Source: Apodospora peruviana
Lineage: Eukaryota; Ascomycota; Sordariomycetes; Sordariales; Lasiosphaeriaceae
Assembly (NCBI GenBank): GCA_033439685.1
Contig: JAUEDM010000002.1
Location: forward strand, 1 to 64,000
DNA length: 64,000 bases
Direction of reading: 5' to 3'
Shown: piece after piece, positions 1-10,645 of the stretch
How positions within the stretch are numbered: position 1 is the stretch's first letter
Layout of the letters: the number at the start of each line of letters is the position of its first letter
Program-made: the position numbers and the translations under genes
Notes under the pieces: model-generated
What the model saw: only the letters and a program-made list of their open reading frames with translations
Told to the model about the DNA's origin: nothing
The model's database searches: none

Positions 1-2593
1 TCTCGGCTTCTGACCACCGGCCTTCGTCGTAGTACATGCGACCAAATGTGGATCCTATTAAAACCTCATGTCTTCTCCAGTCCCCATCTTCAGCATCGCT
101 TTCACTTATATATGGAAGATGCACTATTAGATGTCGGCGGAACTCAGGCTGCTCCTCTCCTCCTATCATTCGACAGCAGGCCGCTAGAATGAACGTCGTA
201 TACCACCAGCGCCACGGTTGATCTCGCTCGCTCTGCATCGCTCGCCACTGCACAAGACTGTGCATGGTTACCCCAGACCACTGCCCCTCCACTCGCTGTA
301 GTAGGCTGTAACGGACCAGTACACCGCAACTCTGCCGGTACCGGAAACTATCCCATTCGCCCTTGTCAAGTGGCAGAAATTGCCTAAGACAGGCGGGCAT
401 AACTTTATCAGCTTCGCCATCTAGCTCAGCGTCGACCTCTTCCATACCAAGACACGCTAGACGGAACGATTCGTCCTGCACAATGCTGCCTTTGAACTGT
501 GCTAGGAACGTCAGCAGTAGATCGGGCTGCAGGCGCGAATACTTTCTTCTAATCTTCTGTAAGGTGGTATCCCAGACTGTCCACACTGTTTTCTCTGTTG
601 GCAATAGCCCCTGGAAGCCGTCCATCTGTAAGAGCTCATCACGGTGTCTATCGTAGTCTGCGAGATACTGCGACAAGGCATGCTTAGGTGTAGAGTCGTT
701 GCCAATGTAGGCGCCTGCAAGGTCAATAGCAAGCGCCAAATATCCAAGTCGTTGTGCTATCTTGTCGCAGTTCCTTTGGATCTCCTCCAAAGCTGACTCT
801 GTTTTGAGCTGCAAATGTTTGAGGAGAAGTGCTACTCCTTCCACCGGTGACATGACGTCAACGTGCACCGACTCGCAAGTACCTGGGACGAGCCGCACGC
901 TTCTGTTGTCTCGACTGGTTACAATGACGCTTCCCTGGTTTCCCTTTGGCATGATCTTCTGGATCCCCCAGCTGACATCGTCTGCATTGTCGACAATCAC
1001 TAGCCATTCGTTGTCCGCCTCTGTTCTATCGCGAAGCCATCGGAGCACTGCTTGCACGACTCCGTCTGTAAGAACGGACTCCTGCTTCTCGGCACGCTCC
1101 TCCGGAAGCCCAAGCTCCGCAGCACATCTTTTAAAGCTAGATCGCACTGCCTCCTCATCTGTCGCATCGATCCAGAGAATGGGGTTATATCGATCTTTAT
1201 GCTTCTCGGCATAGGCTAGCGCCAGCTGGGATTTGCCAGCACCACCTAGTCCGTGAAGCGCAACAGCATAGGAAATGCTTGCTTTCTCGTGCCGTGTTTG
1301 TAGCTTTTGCTCAAGTTCCGCCGATAGCTTGGCTCGCTCCGTATAGGTATGTACAGTCTCAAGCGGGACAGCGTAGTGGCGCTTGTCTGACCGAGTCGGA
1401 GATTTTGTTACCTCGACAAGCTTTGCGAGTATTGTCTTATAGCTTACATCCTGTCTCGATCCGAACTTGTTAAGCCCGTAGTGATCAACGGATAGGCCAA
1501 TATTCCGGACGTTTTGGCCTTCGTATGTGGCGGACTGTTCACGAACACACTGGATCTAATATTAGCACGCTCTGTCCAAGCTAACATTCTACTTACAAAT
1601 TGCTGCCATTGAATGAACCACAACCGGAGAAGTCGTGTCGGCCGCTTCTCGAAAAAGTTAAACACGCATAGGTCGTCCTGAGCAATCGCCATGAATTCCT
1701 TATGGAAGTCATGCAACGAAATCGAATCGTACTCCAAGTTGGCTAGGAGGAGTGGATTCGAGCCAAGCGGCTGGAGAGCTTGTGCCGCTAGCCAGCCCCA
1801 TGAGCCAAAACTGGTCCCACGATGCGGTGTGCCCAAAAAGAGGATCGACTTGGTATGTTCAGCAATGTGGCCAAAGTCTCGACTCATCTGGGCTTGAACA
1901 AGTGCCTACTACAGTTACTATAGTGTGCGTTGTTATTCAGAGAAGTTTGTCAGCTTACCCGTTTGACAACTAGACCGCCAAAGCTATGTGCCACAAAGAT
2001 CAAGTTTCGGCTTCGCTCCTAGGGTTGAAGTGTGTCAGCAATACTTCAAAGCTGAGCCTGATCTTTAATGCTCACCATCTCGGACATACGGATCCCCTCA
2101 TTAATATGCTCAAGGAGCTCATTCCCAAGGTTTGCCAAACGTGTGTACACCGCATCCCTCTTCCAGTATGAGTCGTAGTTGTAAAAGAATATGCGAACAT
2201 CGGTATTTGTCGCTTCGAGGATGTCGATGGGGAGGAAGTCGCTGACCCAATTCACGAACTGCGCGTTATCCGTTGCCGCTTCTTCACGTGTATCGACAGT
2301 CGCCACAAGTTTTGTCGCCCGCCATGTTGTGTCGGGGTTAGAACCTAGGCCGTGGACAAAGATGATACTGCCTCTGTTAGAAATCTCTTGTTGCAGTAGC
2401 GGCCGGGTTCTACGTACTCAAATCCGTCTTTCCGCGTTGGTAAACCGTTGGCGCCTGCCAGGACGAGTTCGAACCTTGACTTCGGGGCTTGGTTAGAGTC
2501 TAGCCGGCTCGGTATTCTCTTCGTGGCTTGGTCGTAGAGAAATGCGATCGAGAGGAGGAAGATTACAAGGTATGCTGCTGTCGTCAAATCCAT
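1..2593 (-). CDS. NLR (STAND) protein: TM anchor, alpha/beta-hydrolase, NB-ARC, start of repeats; 3' part outside window
   Basis: Exons read as complement(<1..1555, 1597..1905, 1959..2018, 2076..2373, 2418..2593); each junction has GT-AG ends and keeps frame. The protein opens with a hydrophobic stretch (about residues 5-20). An alpha/beta-hydrolase (serine-esterase-like) domain follows, with FVHGLGSNP after exon 1 and a nucleophile elbow HSFGG (Ser170), then LGTPHRG. From about residue 375 comes an NB-ARC ATPase: P-loop GLGGAGK (383-389), Walker B-like LVIVDNADD, and a GLPL-like segment RLGYLALAIDLAG. At the edge the reading frame is still open at YYDEGRWSEAE, which looks like the first TPR-type repeat. 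In this fungal family, ligand sensing by the repeats is thought to trigger oligomerisation and an effector domain, here lipid or ester hydrolysis. No lesion is seen in at least 799 codons. The ligand and biological role are unknown. Confidence 0.85.
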
Positions 2594-2979
2594 GGCTTCT
2601 GTCGTGGGTCAACCCCGCTCCTCTTGCCAATTTAGATGATCGGTGTCTGTGCGGGGTGGACTTGCGAAACGCAACCGATGGTCATCCCTAGCTCATCAAC
2701 GGACCTAGGGTGTTGCAGTGTGAATCCAGGCTGACGATGCATCCGCGTTGTGTTATTGGTGTGGTAGCTTTGGCGTTTGTTGGTGAGTCGCTAGATGGCA
2801 GAAATTGAAGGTATTGCGCTTCTACAGGGAGCTGAGCAGTGCCGGAATATTTAGTCCCGTCCTTGAGCGAGCTGTTGTTGCCTGAGGTTGAACTACAACA
2901 CGTGATTGGGTTGTCCACCTGTGAAATATTCCTCGCAGTAAGCGGCGGCCGGGAGAACAAGTGCGACAAACCGCTTGCG

Positions 2980-4646
2980 GCCAACATGGCGGCGACGCAG
3001 GGCGAAATCATGGTCGACACGTCCGACCAGCTAACGCCGCCCCGACCACCAACGTGCAACGCGAAACCGAGCGCGAAAGTACGCGAAGCCATGCAATCGC
3101 TTGAAGACGCGACAACTATATCAACAAGAAATAGCAGTGACACCATGCGGCCCGTGACATGGAAGACAACACGTATACTGGGAGGCGGGAACGGAACGAA
3201 CAACGTGGCAGAGACAGGAAAGTCGGCGCTTCAGAAGCTCCTGGAGGTGATCAATGAACAACAAGACGAGATGCGCGATATAGTTAAAGGACAAGGAAAT
3301 ACAATCCGCAAACTTTGCGCAGTCGTGACCAGACGCAAAACATGATTGAAGAACTGAACCGTCAGCTACGTCAGATAGAAAACGCGCTGGCAGACACCAA
3401 GGCCCAGTTATCGGAGGAATTACGACACGTCCGAGACCAGATGGAGGTCCTCGCTCGCAACCCGGCCGTTTCTTCAGCCGAAACGAGCCCCAGGGCGTCG
3501 TACGCCGATGTTGCCCGGACGCCACCGGCGAGCCAACCTAGCGGGTTACGCACTCTTTCTCTATCGAATACAATGCCTACAACCGTTACGGACACTCTGT
3601 ACTGTACTGTCGATACATCCAGAGTGGAGGAAAGCGAAAAGGGAAAGGTCCAGGTGGCAGAGATCAGGAAGGCAATAGAGACAGAAATCCAAACTTGTGA
3701 GAATCAGGGAAACTGGCGCTGTGCAGCAGTAGAGAGGGAAGCCCGGAACCCGGATCGGGTTAAAATAATCTGCAGAGACGAAAATGAGATGCAGATTGTC
3801 AAGGACGCAGCACAGAAGATTCCGGTCCCTGGAGTGCGGGTACTCAGACCAACTGTACCCGATCAGAGTCGACAACGCCAACCGAACTGCAGTCCTCGAT
3901 ACGGACGGGAATATCCTTCCGGGAGCAACAGAAACAGCACTAGGAGCAGAGAGCGAAGTCAATATCGCAAAGATTGCATGCTTAGCAGAAAGGACGTAGA
4001 CAAAGCATATGGTTCGATGGTTGTGTATATCACGAAGGGCAGCAATGCCAGACGGATCTTAGACAGCCATTACTTCCACCTAGCAGGAGAATCTGCTTAT
4101 ACATCCGTGTTTACTCCCCAAGTTGGCCCAACCCAGTGCTACAACTGTCAAGACATAGGCCATAAGGCCTTCGCCTGTAAGAACCCACAGACATGCGGCA
4201 GGTGTGCAGCACAGGGGCATCACCACAAGACCTGTCAAAGCGCGGTATTGAAATGTGTGTTGTGCAAAGGACCGCACGAGTCCTTCAACAAAAACTGTCA
4301 AGTGTGCTGGCTACACAATAGACCCAGAACGCTCGAGATCCTTCAGCTTAATGTTCACAAACGGAGTGAGGTGCAGCAGAGTCTGCTGAACGACGAGAGG
4401 CTCAAGCGATATGCAGCGTTAGTAATCGCTGAACCATATGCAAGACTGATTGACGACTCAGTAGTCACGGTCCCGATGGGCCACCACAATTGGACGAAGC
4501 TGATCCCACGACGAGACAAGGCTCTATTTGGCCAATTCGAAGCATGCTATGGATACGAAGCGATATGGAAGCCGAGCAGATTCCAGTGCCTTCGGCAGAC
4601 CTTACTGCAGCACGGATCCAGCTGCATGACTGGGCAATATTGGTAG
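2980..4646 (+). pseudogene. LINE ORF1 (gag-like) running into the endonuclease, frameshifted
   Basis: The segment encodes an acidic, coiled-coil-rich N-terminus (about 3315-3470), a mid-domain, then three Cys/His knuckles at about 4138-4300. From about 3840 to 3960 the conserved-looking reading (LYPIRVDNANRTAVLDTDGN) lies in a different frame from what precedes and follows, so two compensating indels are present. After the last knuckle (NKNCQV) the frame continues straight into the endonuclease start (LEILQLNVHKRSE) without a stop. ORF1 and ORF2 are therefore joined in this copy, by decay or by original design. Function in the parent element is RNA binding in the transposition particle. The beginning is not defined. 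Confidence 0.75.
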
Positions 4647-7600
4647 TCTCAGTCTACGTGGAGGGTGGTAATAATGAAGCATTAGAAGCAGCGGTGAGAG
4701 AACTCGACCAGATAATTAGGAGGTTTCGAAATGGGGGGGCCACTAGAACGGACGGCAACCTAGCAGGGGATTTCAACCACCACGACCATCTCTGGGGAGG
4801 GGATGATGTTTCGCCATTAAGACAAGGGGAAGGAGATCTTATCATCAACCTTATGGACGAGCATTCCCTTTGCAGCCTCCTCCCAAGAGGGACGAAGACA
4901 TGGCAGTCAGGTAACGTAGAAAGTACTATCGACCTGGTGCTAGCCTCAGCAGAACTTGCAGACCAGCTACTCAGTTGCTCGATCCATCCTTGTGACCATG
5001 GTTCAGACCACCGAGCGATCGACACGGCATTTGACATCGCAGTAGAAGATCGACCAGTAGAGACTAGGTTCCTCTTCAAGAATGCCCCGTGGGGGGACAT
5101 CAGAACCAGGGCGGCATCCAACCTTAAACATGTCCCCTGGGGCGGCAGCGTTCAACAGCAGACAGACCAACTAATGGCAGTGGTGAACGAGGCAGTCTTT
5201 AGCCTAACGCCAAAAAGCCAAGCCTTCACCATACGCCAAGAGATGGTGGATGGCAGACCTGACACGGTTGCGCCAAATTATACACGTTCTGGAGAAACCA
5301 GGCTAGAGCTCAACGTAGGAAGGGCCAAACAGCACCAGATCTGGAACAGCGAGCAAAGGCTGCCGCGAAAGAGTATCACGATGCAATCTGTAAGCAGAAG
5401 AGCTCGCATTGGAACGACTTCTAGCCGACGATGCTAACATCTGGCAAGCAACAAAATATCTACAAACTGGCAGCAGCGTAATGGGCGACAAAATACCCCC
5501 GCTGACACAAAAATGACGGCACTGTTAGAGAGCAAAGCAGCTCAAGCACAGGAGCTCCTAGCTACGTTCTTCCCACCTCTGGCAGCAAAAATCGAAGACG
5601 AGGGACAACTACCTTACGGATACCAGTGCCAATTCCAGACCTGACGATTGAAGAGGTACAAGCAAAGGTCCTGTCTGCCAAACCATGGAAGGCGCCAGGG
5701 GAAGATGGCCTACCAGCAATGGTGTGGAAACAGCTCTGGCCAGCAGTGAAGGACAGAGTGCTCTACTTGTTTCAGACCTTGCTTCGAGATGGCGACATTC
5801 CTAGGCAGTGGAGGAACGCCAAGATCATCCCACTGAAAAAGCCGCGGAAGAATGACTATACTCTGGCCAAATTGTGGAGACCCATCTCTTTGCTCTCTAC
5901 GCTAGGCAAGGTGCTGGAGGCTGTCGTTGCGGAACGCATTTTCCTCTTCTTCAACGCAGATCTAGTTCAACATAATATTGACGCCAATGGAGGGGCAATA
6001 GCCTTTATTGACGACTACACAGCCTGGGTGACAGGTCCTTCAGCAGAATCCAACCGCGCAGGCATCCAAGCTATTATAGAAAGAGCCTTAGATTAGGAAC
6101 GTCGGAGTGGCGCCCAGTTCGAAGGCGAAAAGTCAGCCATCATACACTTCACAAGGACCAAGGCGCGATCTTCGGAGGCTCTGTATACGATCAAAGGAGA
6201 GATAGTCAAACCCAAAGACAGTGCAAAGATCCTGGGGATTATTATGGACTGCGAACTCCGCTATAAGCAGCATATGACCAGGACAGCAGCCAAGGGGCTT
6301 GCAGCGGCCTTAGCTTTGAAGAGATTGAAGATGCTCTCTCCACGGACAGCGAGACAGCTATTCACGGCGACGGTCGCCCCTGTCATGGACTACGCTGCAA
6401 ACGTCTGGATGTACGCGTGCGGGGAAAAGGCGCTGAGTTGGCTGAACAGGGCACAGAAGATTGGGGCTCTGGCTATTACAGGGGCTTTTCGAACAGTAGC
6501 AACAGTTGTGGCAGAAGCGGAAGCCAGCCTTCCTTCAATACGAGAACATCATGCCCAGGGGGCAGCTAGATTATGGATTAATACCCATACACTGCCCAGA
6601 ACACATCCGTTCGCATTGAAGAAAATTCGAACAACCGTGCTATTTGTCTCCCCACTTCAGAGAATCGCCCAATTAATGGAAGGAGTATGTGTCGATCGGA
6701 TGGAGACTATCAGAGAGTATGCCATCCCGCCTTGGGAGCCATGTCTACAGATAAGATATGAACAAGACCGGAAGAAGGCAGCCGAAGTAGTGAGCAAAGT
6801 AACAGGCATTGTGATCGCTACTAGCGCGTCTGTAAAGAGAAGCATGGTTGGTATGGGCAGCTGTGTACGGGACACCCTCTTTCAGAGGACGGATGAAGCA
6901 GCGACAAAACAGGCGGTAACAATTGGAACAAAGGAAGAGCAGAATCCGTATACCGCAGAATTACTGGCTATAGCAACGGCCTTGCAGAACGTGTCACCGA
7001 CCGTCTGTCACAGACATCACAATTTTCACAAGGAACCAATCGGCGCTGAGAGCAATTGGTCAACCGCAGCAGCAGTCAGGTCAAGCCACGATACGACAAA
7101 TATACGAGTCGACCACACTGCTGAACCAAAGAGGTAACTCAGTGGTCTTCCAGTGGGTACCAACAGACAGTGACTTTCCACTGGGATCTGAAGCAAAAGC
7201 AGCAGCACAAAGGGCAACGAAGTGAGGGCATGCATCATACCACCACGTACAGCAGGCCAAGTCAACTGCGATAGACTAGCAACGGCCAGGCAAAAGCGGA
7301 CAAAGCTCTCGGAAGGGGTGGGCAAGTTCTCAAAGACCATCGATGTGGCGTTCCCAGGCAGACACACTCACGACCTATACGACAAGCTGAAGCGAAATGA
7401 GGCCTATGTACTGGTACAACTCCGGACAGGTATGGCGAGATTGAACGGATTTTTATATAAAATCAGGGCAGCTGAATCCGAACTATGCGATTGCGGTCAT
7501 GGGAGGGAAACTGTGGATCACTTCCTGCTACGATGCGTAAGGTGGACGGCTCTACGAGAAGGTATGTTGCAGTGTACAACAACAAGACGGGGGAGTCTCT

Positions 7601-7740
7601 CGTTCTATCTGGGAGGAAAAGCGCCATCGGACCCCAAGAAATGGTCGCCAAACATGAAGGCAGTTCGGGCAACAATCAAGTATGCCATGTCAACGGGAAG
7701 ACTGGATTTGGACGCACAGAGAATAGATGCATCGCAGTAA
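4490..7740 (+). pseudogene. LINE ORF2 relic: endonuclease, partial reverse transcriptase, RNase H, C-terminal zinc motif
   Basis: Endonuclease residues are recognisable between about 4600 and 5060. The RT begins at about 5626 (PWKAPGEDGLPAMVWKQ, KIIPLKKP, WRPISLLSTLGKVLEAV) and jumps at about 5940 from an AERI segment directly to FLFFNADLVQ. The palm strands with the first catalytic Asp are thus missing, while FIDDY at about 6010 keeps the YxDD-equivalent. A Trp codon is replaced by TAG at 6094. An RNase H-like segment (about 6790-7000, with NPYTAELLAIATAL) is followed by a frame change. The final part (7222-7740) contains a CxCxHxxxxxHxxxxC knuckle. It cannot encode an active enzyme. Confidence 0.85.
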
Positions 7741-7774
7741 GAGAGCTTGACCGGTGTTATGCAAGGGTCGAGTG

Positions 7775-8264
7775 ATGAAGAATATATAGCCATATTCCCT
7801 ATATCTAGACGATCAAGAGTTTTAAGAAGGTGAAAACTTCACCTTCGCACACTGTACAAAGATCTTAGTCCCACTAGTAACAACTACTCCCTCTTCATTG
7901 TAGCTTTCAAAACGCTCTACAGCTGTAGAATTTGGTGCTGTAAATCTGATAACTCCCATATTGCTCTCCCAGGAAACCCGGCCATCTTTCTCAGATAGGT
8001 GCTAGTATCAACACGTTTGCGAGGAGCTTGAAAAGGTCTTGATCGAGGGTCAGGCGACGGAGTATTTATCAACCGGCACGGAATCTGCATCTTGCCGTTC
8101 TTGTTACATCCTCAGCAGTTCTCCAGAGCAAGATGGAGACGTACTATCGCATAATGCCGCAGATATTTCGGGATCCGAGGTGCACGGCATAATAGTTTAG
8201 CCAGCCCGCCGAAAGACGTCAACCCCTTTTCCATAGTGTGTATAATATTAAAAGTGGAGCATCT
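7775..8264. other. Spacer between LINE and NB-ARC remnant
   Basis: No convincing coding potential on either strand. The first part may include the 3' tail of the LINE; no tail repeat was recognised. Confidence 0.5.
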
Positions 8265-8815
8265 ATGCGCGTAACGTCCCAATTGCATCGACCAGCTGTT
8301 TTGTCAACTCGGAGCCGGCAGCTTCGTCCGACTTGCGGATCTGGTCGAACGATACGAGCCATGTCGCTACTGAATTCTGCGACCCTGGGTACCTAGTATT
8401 GTCCCGAAACCCTTTGCTCATCAGGTCGATGATGTCCTGTTGAGTGCCATGGAGCAGCTCGACGTACTTGGCAATAGGTAGGTGTGTCTTATTGATATAG
8501 GCCGCCGCTTTGAGTAATTGCTAGTGGGAGGTAGGTAAGCTCCCCCAGGAGTTCTGCGGCCGCGGCTTTATCGCGAAGCATGTCCTTGCGGATCAGTGTC
8601 TTCTCTAAGCATTCAGCTGCTTCGGGCGCATCCATCTTGTCCAACTCACGGGAACCCCTTCGAGGTGGCCTTGGGCGCTTCCGCAAAGACGCCAACTGCC
8701 GAGAAATCTGCAAAGGATGGCAGTCTCGGCAGCAAGGTGATTGGGAAGCCGGCGTCCAACGCGTCGCTGGCGGAGTCGAACAAGACAACTACGGGATTGG
8801 AGTCGATGCACCTAA
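8265..8815 (-). pseudogene. Fragment of an NB-ARC (NLR) gene, frameshifted
   Basis: Read on the minus strand, the stretch gives the second half of an NB-ARC domain. It shows ELDKMDAPEAAECLEKTL, then a GLPL-equivalent ELTYLPLAITQ, and after a one-frame slip near 8515 it resumes as AAAYINKTHLPIAKYVELL, NSVATWLVSFDQIRKSDEAA and a stop at about 8265. Order and spacing match the ARC part of fungal NLRs that carry the LPLAITQAAAYI signature. No P-loop, effector domain or repeats were found nearby, so it is a truncated relic rather than a gene. It differs from the NB-ARC at the window's left edge (whose equivalent motif is YLALAIDLAG), so it is not a simple local duplicate. Confidence 0.75.
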
Positions 8816-8904
8816 TTGCGTCTTGCGATTCGGCCGAAGAGTTCTTTACTGTCTACCAACACCTGAAGCGGCCCTCGGCGCTGCCTTTAGTTTTAGATTA
8901 CCAT

Positions 8905-10645
8905 CTTTTTAAGAAGGGTATCAGGCTAATATAGGAGAACGAGAAGAACAAGCACGGGGGAAAGTGGATTGTACGCCTGAAAAGGGGGTTGCGGATCGCT
9001 ACTACTAGGAGGATCTTCTATTACTGTTATCGGGGACCGGTTCGGCGATGCGAGTGATAAAGTATGTAGTGTCGTTTTGAGTATTCGAAACGGTGAAAAC
9101 ATTCTCAGCATCTGGCTCCGAGACGACGACCAGCGGGTTTTGAAGATTCGGTAGGTTTCTGCATGCTCTCCTTTTCATGTCATCTCTTATCGTGTTGACT
9201 TATCCTATCAAGTAAAACCATGAAGCGGACTCTGGCCTTCGGGCCTGATACGAAGTTCGAATGGAAGAGTTATGACTTGGCAGTTTTGCAGATGGCAAGG
9301 CAAGCCAAGGTAGCATCTGCCGAACCGAAGCAGGTGACCAACTCAGAAAACGGAAGCCTCTGTCAGAAGTGATGCACATTGGATTCGTTGATTTTATGAG
9401 GATTTATTCCATTATTGTCTTTCTCTCTATCTCGCTTTCTGGCAAAGCCAGAGAGCTTCTTTTATTGTTGTAGATGGTGGCAAGCCAACGCAATTGTAAT
9501 TGCACGCCTTGTGGCAACTATTACAAATCTATGATTCTGGTCACTTCTCGAACCTTCCTTTCTGACAGGCACCCCTTTTCATCTGACAGCCTCGACGGCA
9601 ACAAACGGATTACAACCACCACCACCAACAGCATGAACCACCACCACCAACAGCATGATACCACCGAACACCACCACCAATACCAAAGCGGCTCACGACT
9701 AAACTTTCGTTTCCTACAATTGCCTTGCGCTGAAATGTGAATTGCAATTAGCCATCAGTTAGCGATAGCTAAAAAGCCTGAGAGAACTCACGAGATCCTC
9801 ACGGAGCTGTTCAGCCCCTTAATTTGCGATAAAGATCGATCTGAACTGGTTGACTTCTCTCTCCAGTGCTTTTTGTCTGAACCGAACGTAGTTAGCATGC
9901 ATATGCCTTTTAGGCTTAGTGCCTCTGGGCGAAATAAATTCCATCTATCCATTCGTCTCCGTATCTGTTAACGACCATGCCGGCTTATCTTGGTAACTGT
10001 TATGGCTGAGATTATTTCACGAGTTGTTAAGAACGGGTCCACAGATTAACAGGTTAGGCAGAGACTGTGGAAGAAATCTGTTATGCTGGAACGGGGAAGG
10101 CATAGCCGACCATTCAAACAGCAGGAGCGGTTCACTGCGTGCTTCAAGCCACTGTTGTACAGAAGGCGGCGCAGCAAGCCACAGTGCTATTTTAGGTTAA
10201 ACCAGGTGACTCAAGCTCGCGAAAGTTCGTTTCAGGACGGAAACAAAATGGTATAAAGATGGTGCCCAGACCAAAAGCTGCAGTGGCTGGCAGAACGGCC
10301 GGAAAAGAAACGGTGCCATGACCTGATGGCCATTCCTGCCACTCCCAAAGCTGCTTCCAACTCCCGATGCGCACCTGCCAAACATGAAGAACCTGCCACA
10401 CCAACCAAGATCTATGACGTGATTGTAGAATCTCTGATATTTGCCAAATGATGCGGAACGGGAGTGCTTCTCAAAGACTCCAAATCTGCGCCTTGGACCA
10501 ATTCGTCCTCTTGACTTTACATACTAGTACATCATATTATATATCCCTTCTTGTCTCTGGGTATCAAACTGAGCACACAATCATTAACCAATACCTTCCT
10601 TATCATGACCTTGGCAATCAGTACCGAACCACATTTCTGTCCCGA
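8905..10645. other. 1.7-kb spacer with a short ACC-rich tract
   Basis: No gene is supported. An ACC/CAG-rich simple-sequence tract (9612-9690) produces a spurious His/Gln-rich reading. A 50-codon ATG-to-stop reading at 9220-9372 (+) has no recognisable domain. The remainder is AT-rich. Confidence 0.5.

Larger units (their letters stand above)
2850..7770 (+). mobile_element. Degenerate Tad-like non-LTR retrotransposon (LINE)
   Basis: One element reads along the + strand in pieces. The gag-like ORF1 (about 2980-4320) carries zinc knuckles (CYNCQDIGHKAFAC, then CGRCAAQGHHHKTC). An APE-type endonuclease follows (about 4330-5060, with GDFNHHDHLWGG and HPCDHGSDHRAIDT). Then come reverse transcriptase (5626-6240), an RNase H-like part (about 6790-7000) and a C-terminal zinc motif (about 7480-7540, CDCGHGRETVDHFLLRC). 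This order is typical of the Tad clade. Frames shift at about 3840 and 3950 in ORF1, at about 4600 in the endonuclease, and again before RT and after RNase H. A TAG at 6094-6096 interrupts the RT. The RT also has a large internal deletion near 5940. The element is dead. No target-site duplication or poly-A tail was identified; both ends are approximate. Confidence 0.9.

Noticed and set aside
2850..7770. Active LINE
   Set aside because: Several frame changes, a nonsense codon and loss of the RT catalytic core.
9474..9740. His/Gln-rich small ORF
   Set aside because: Produced by an ACC/CAG simple repeat; no conservation signal or splice context.
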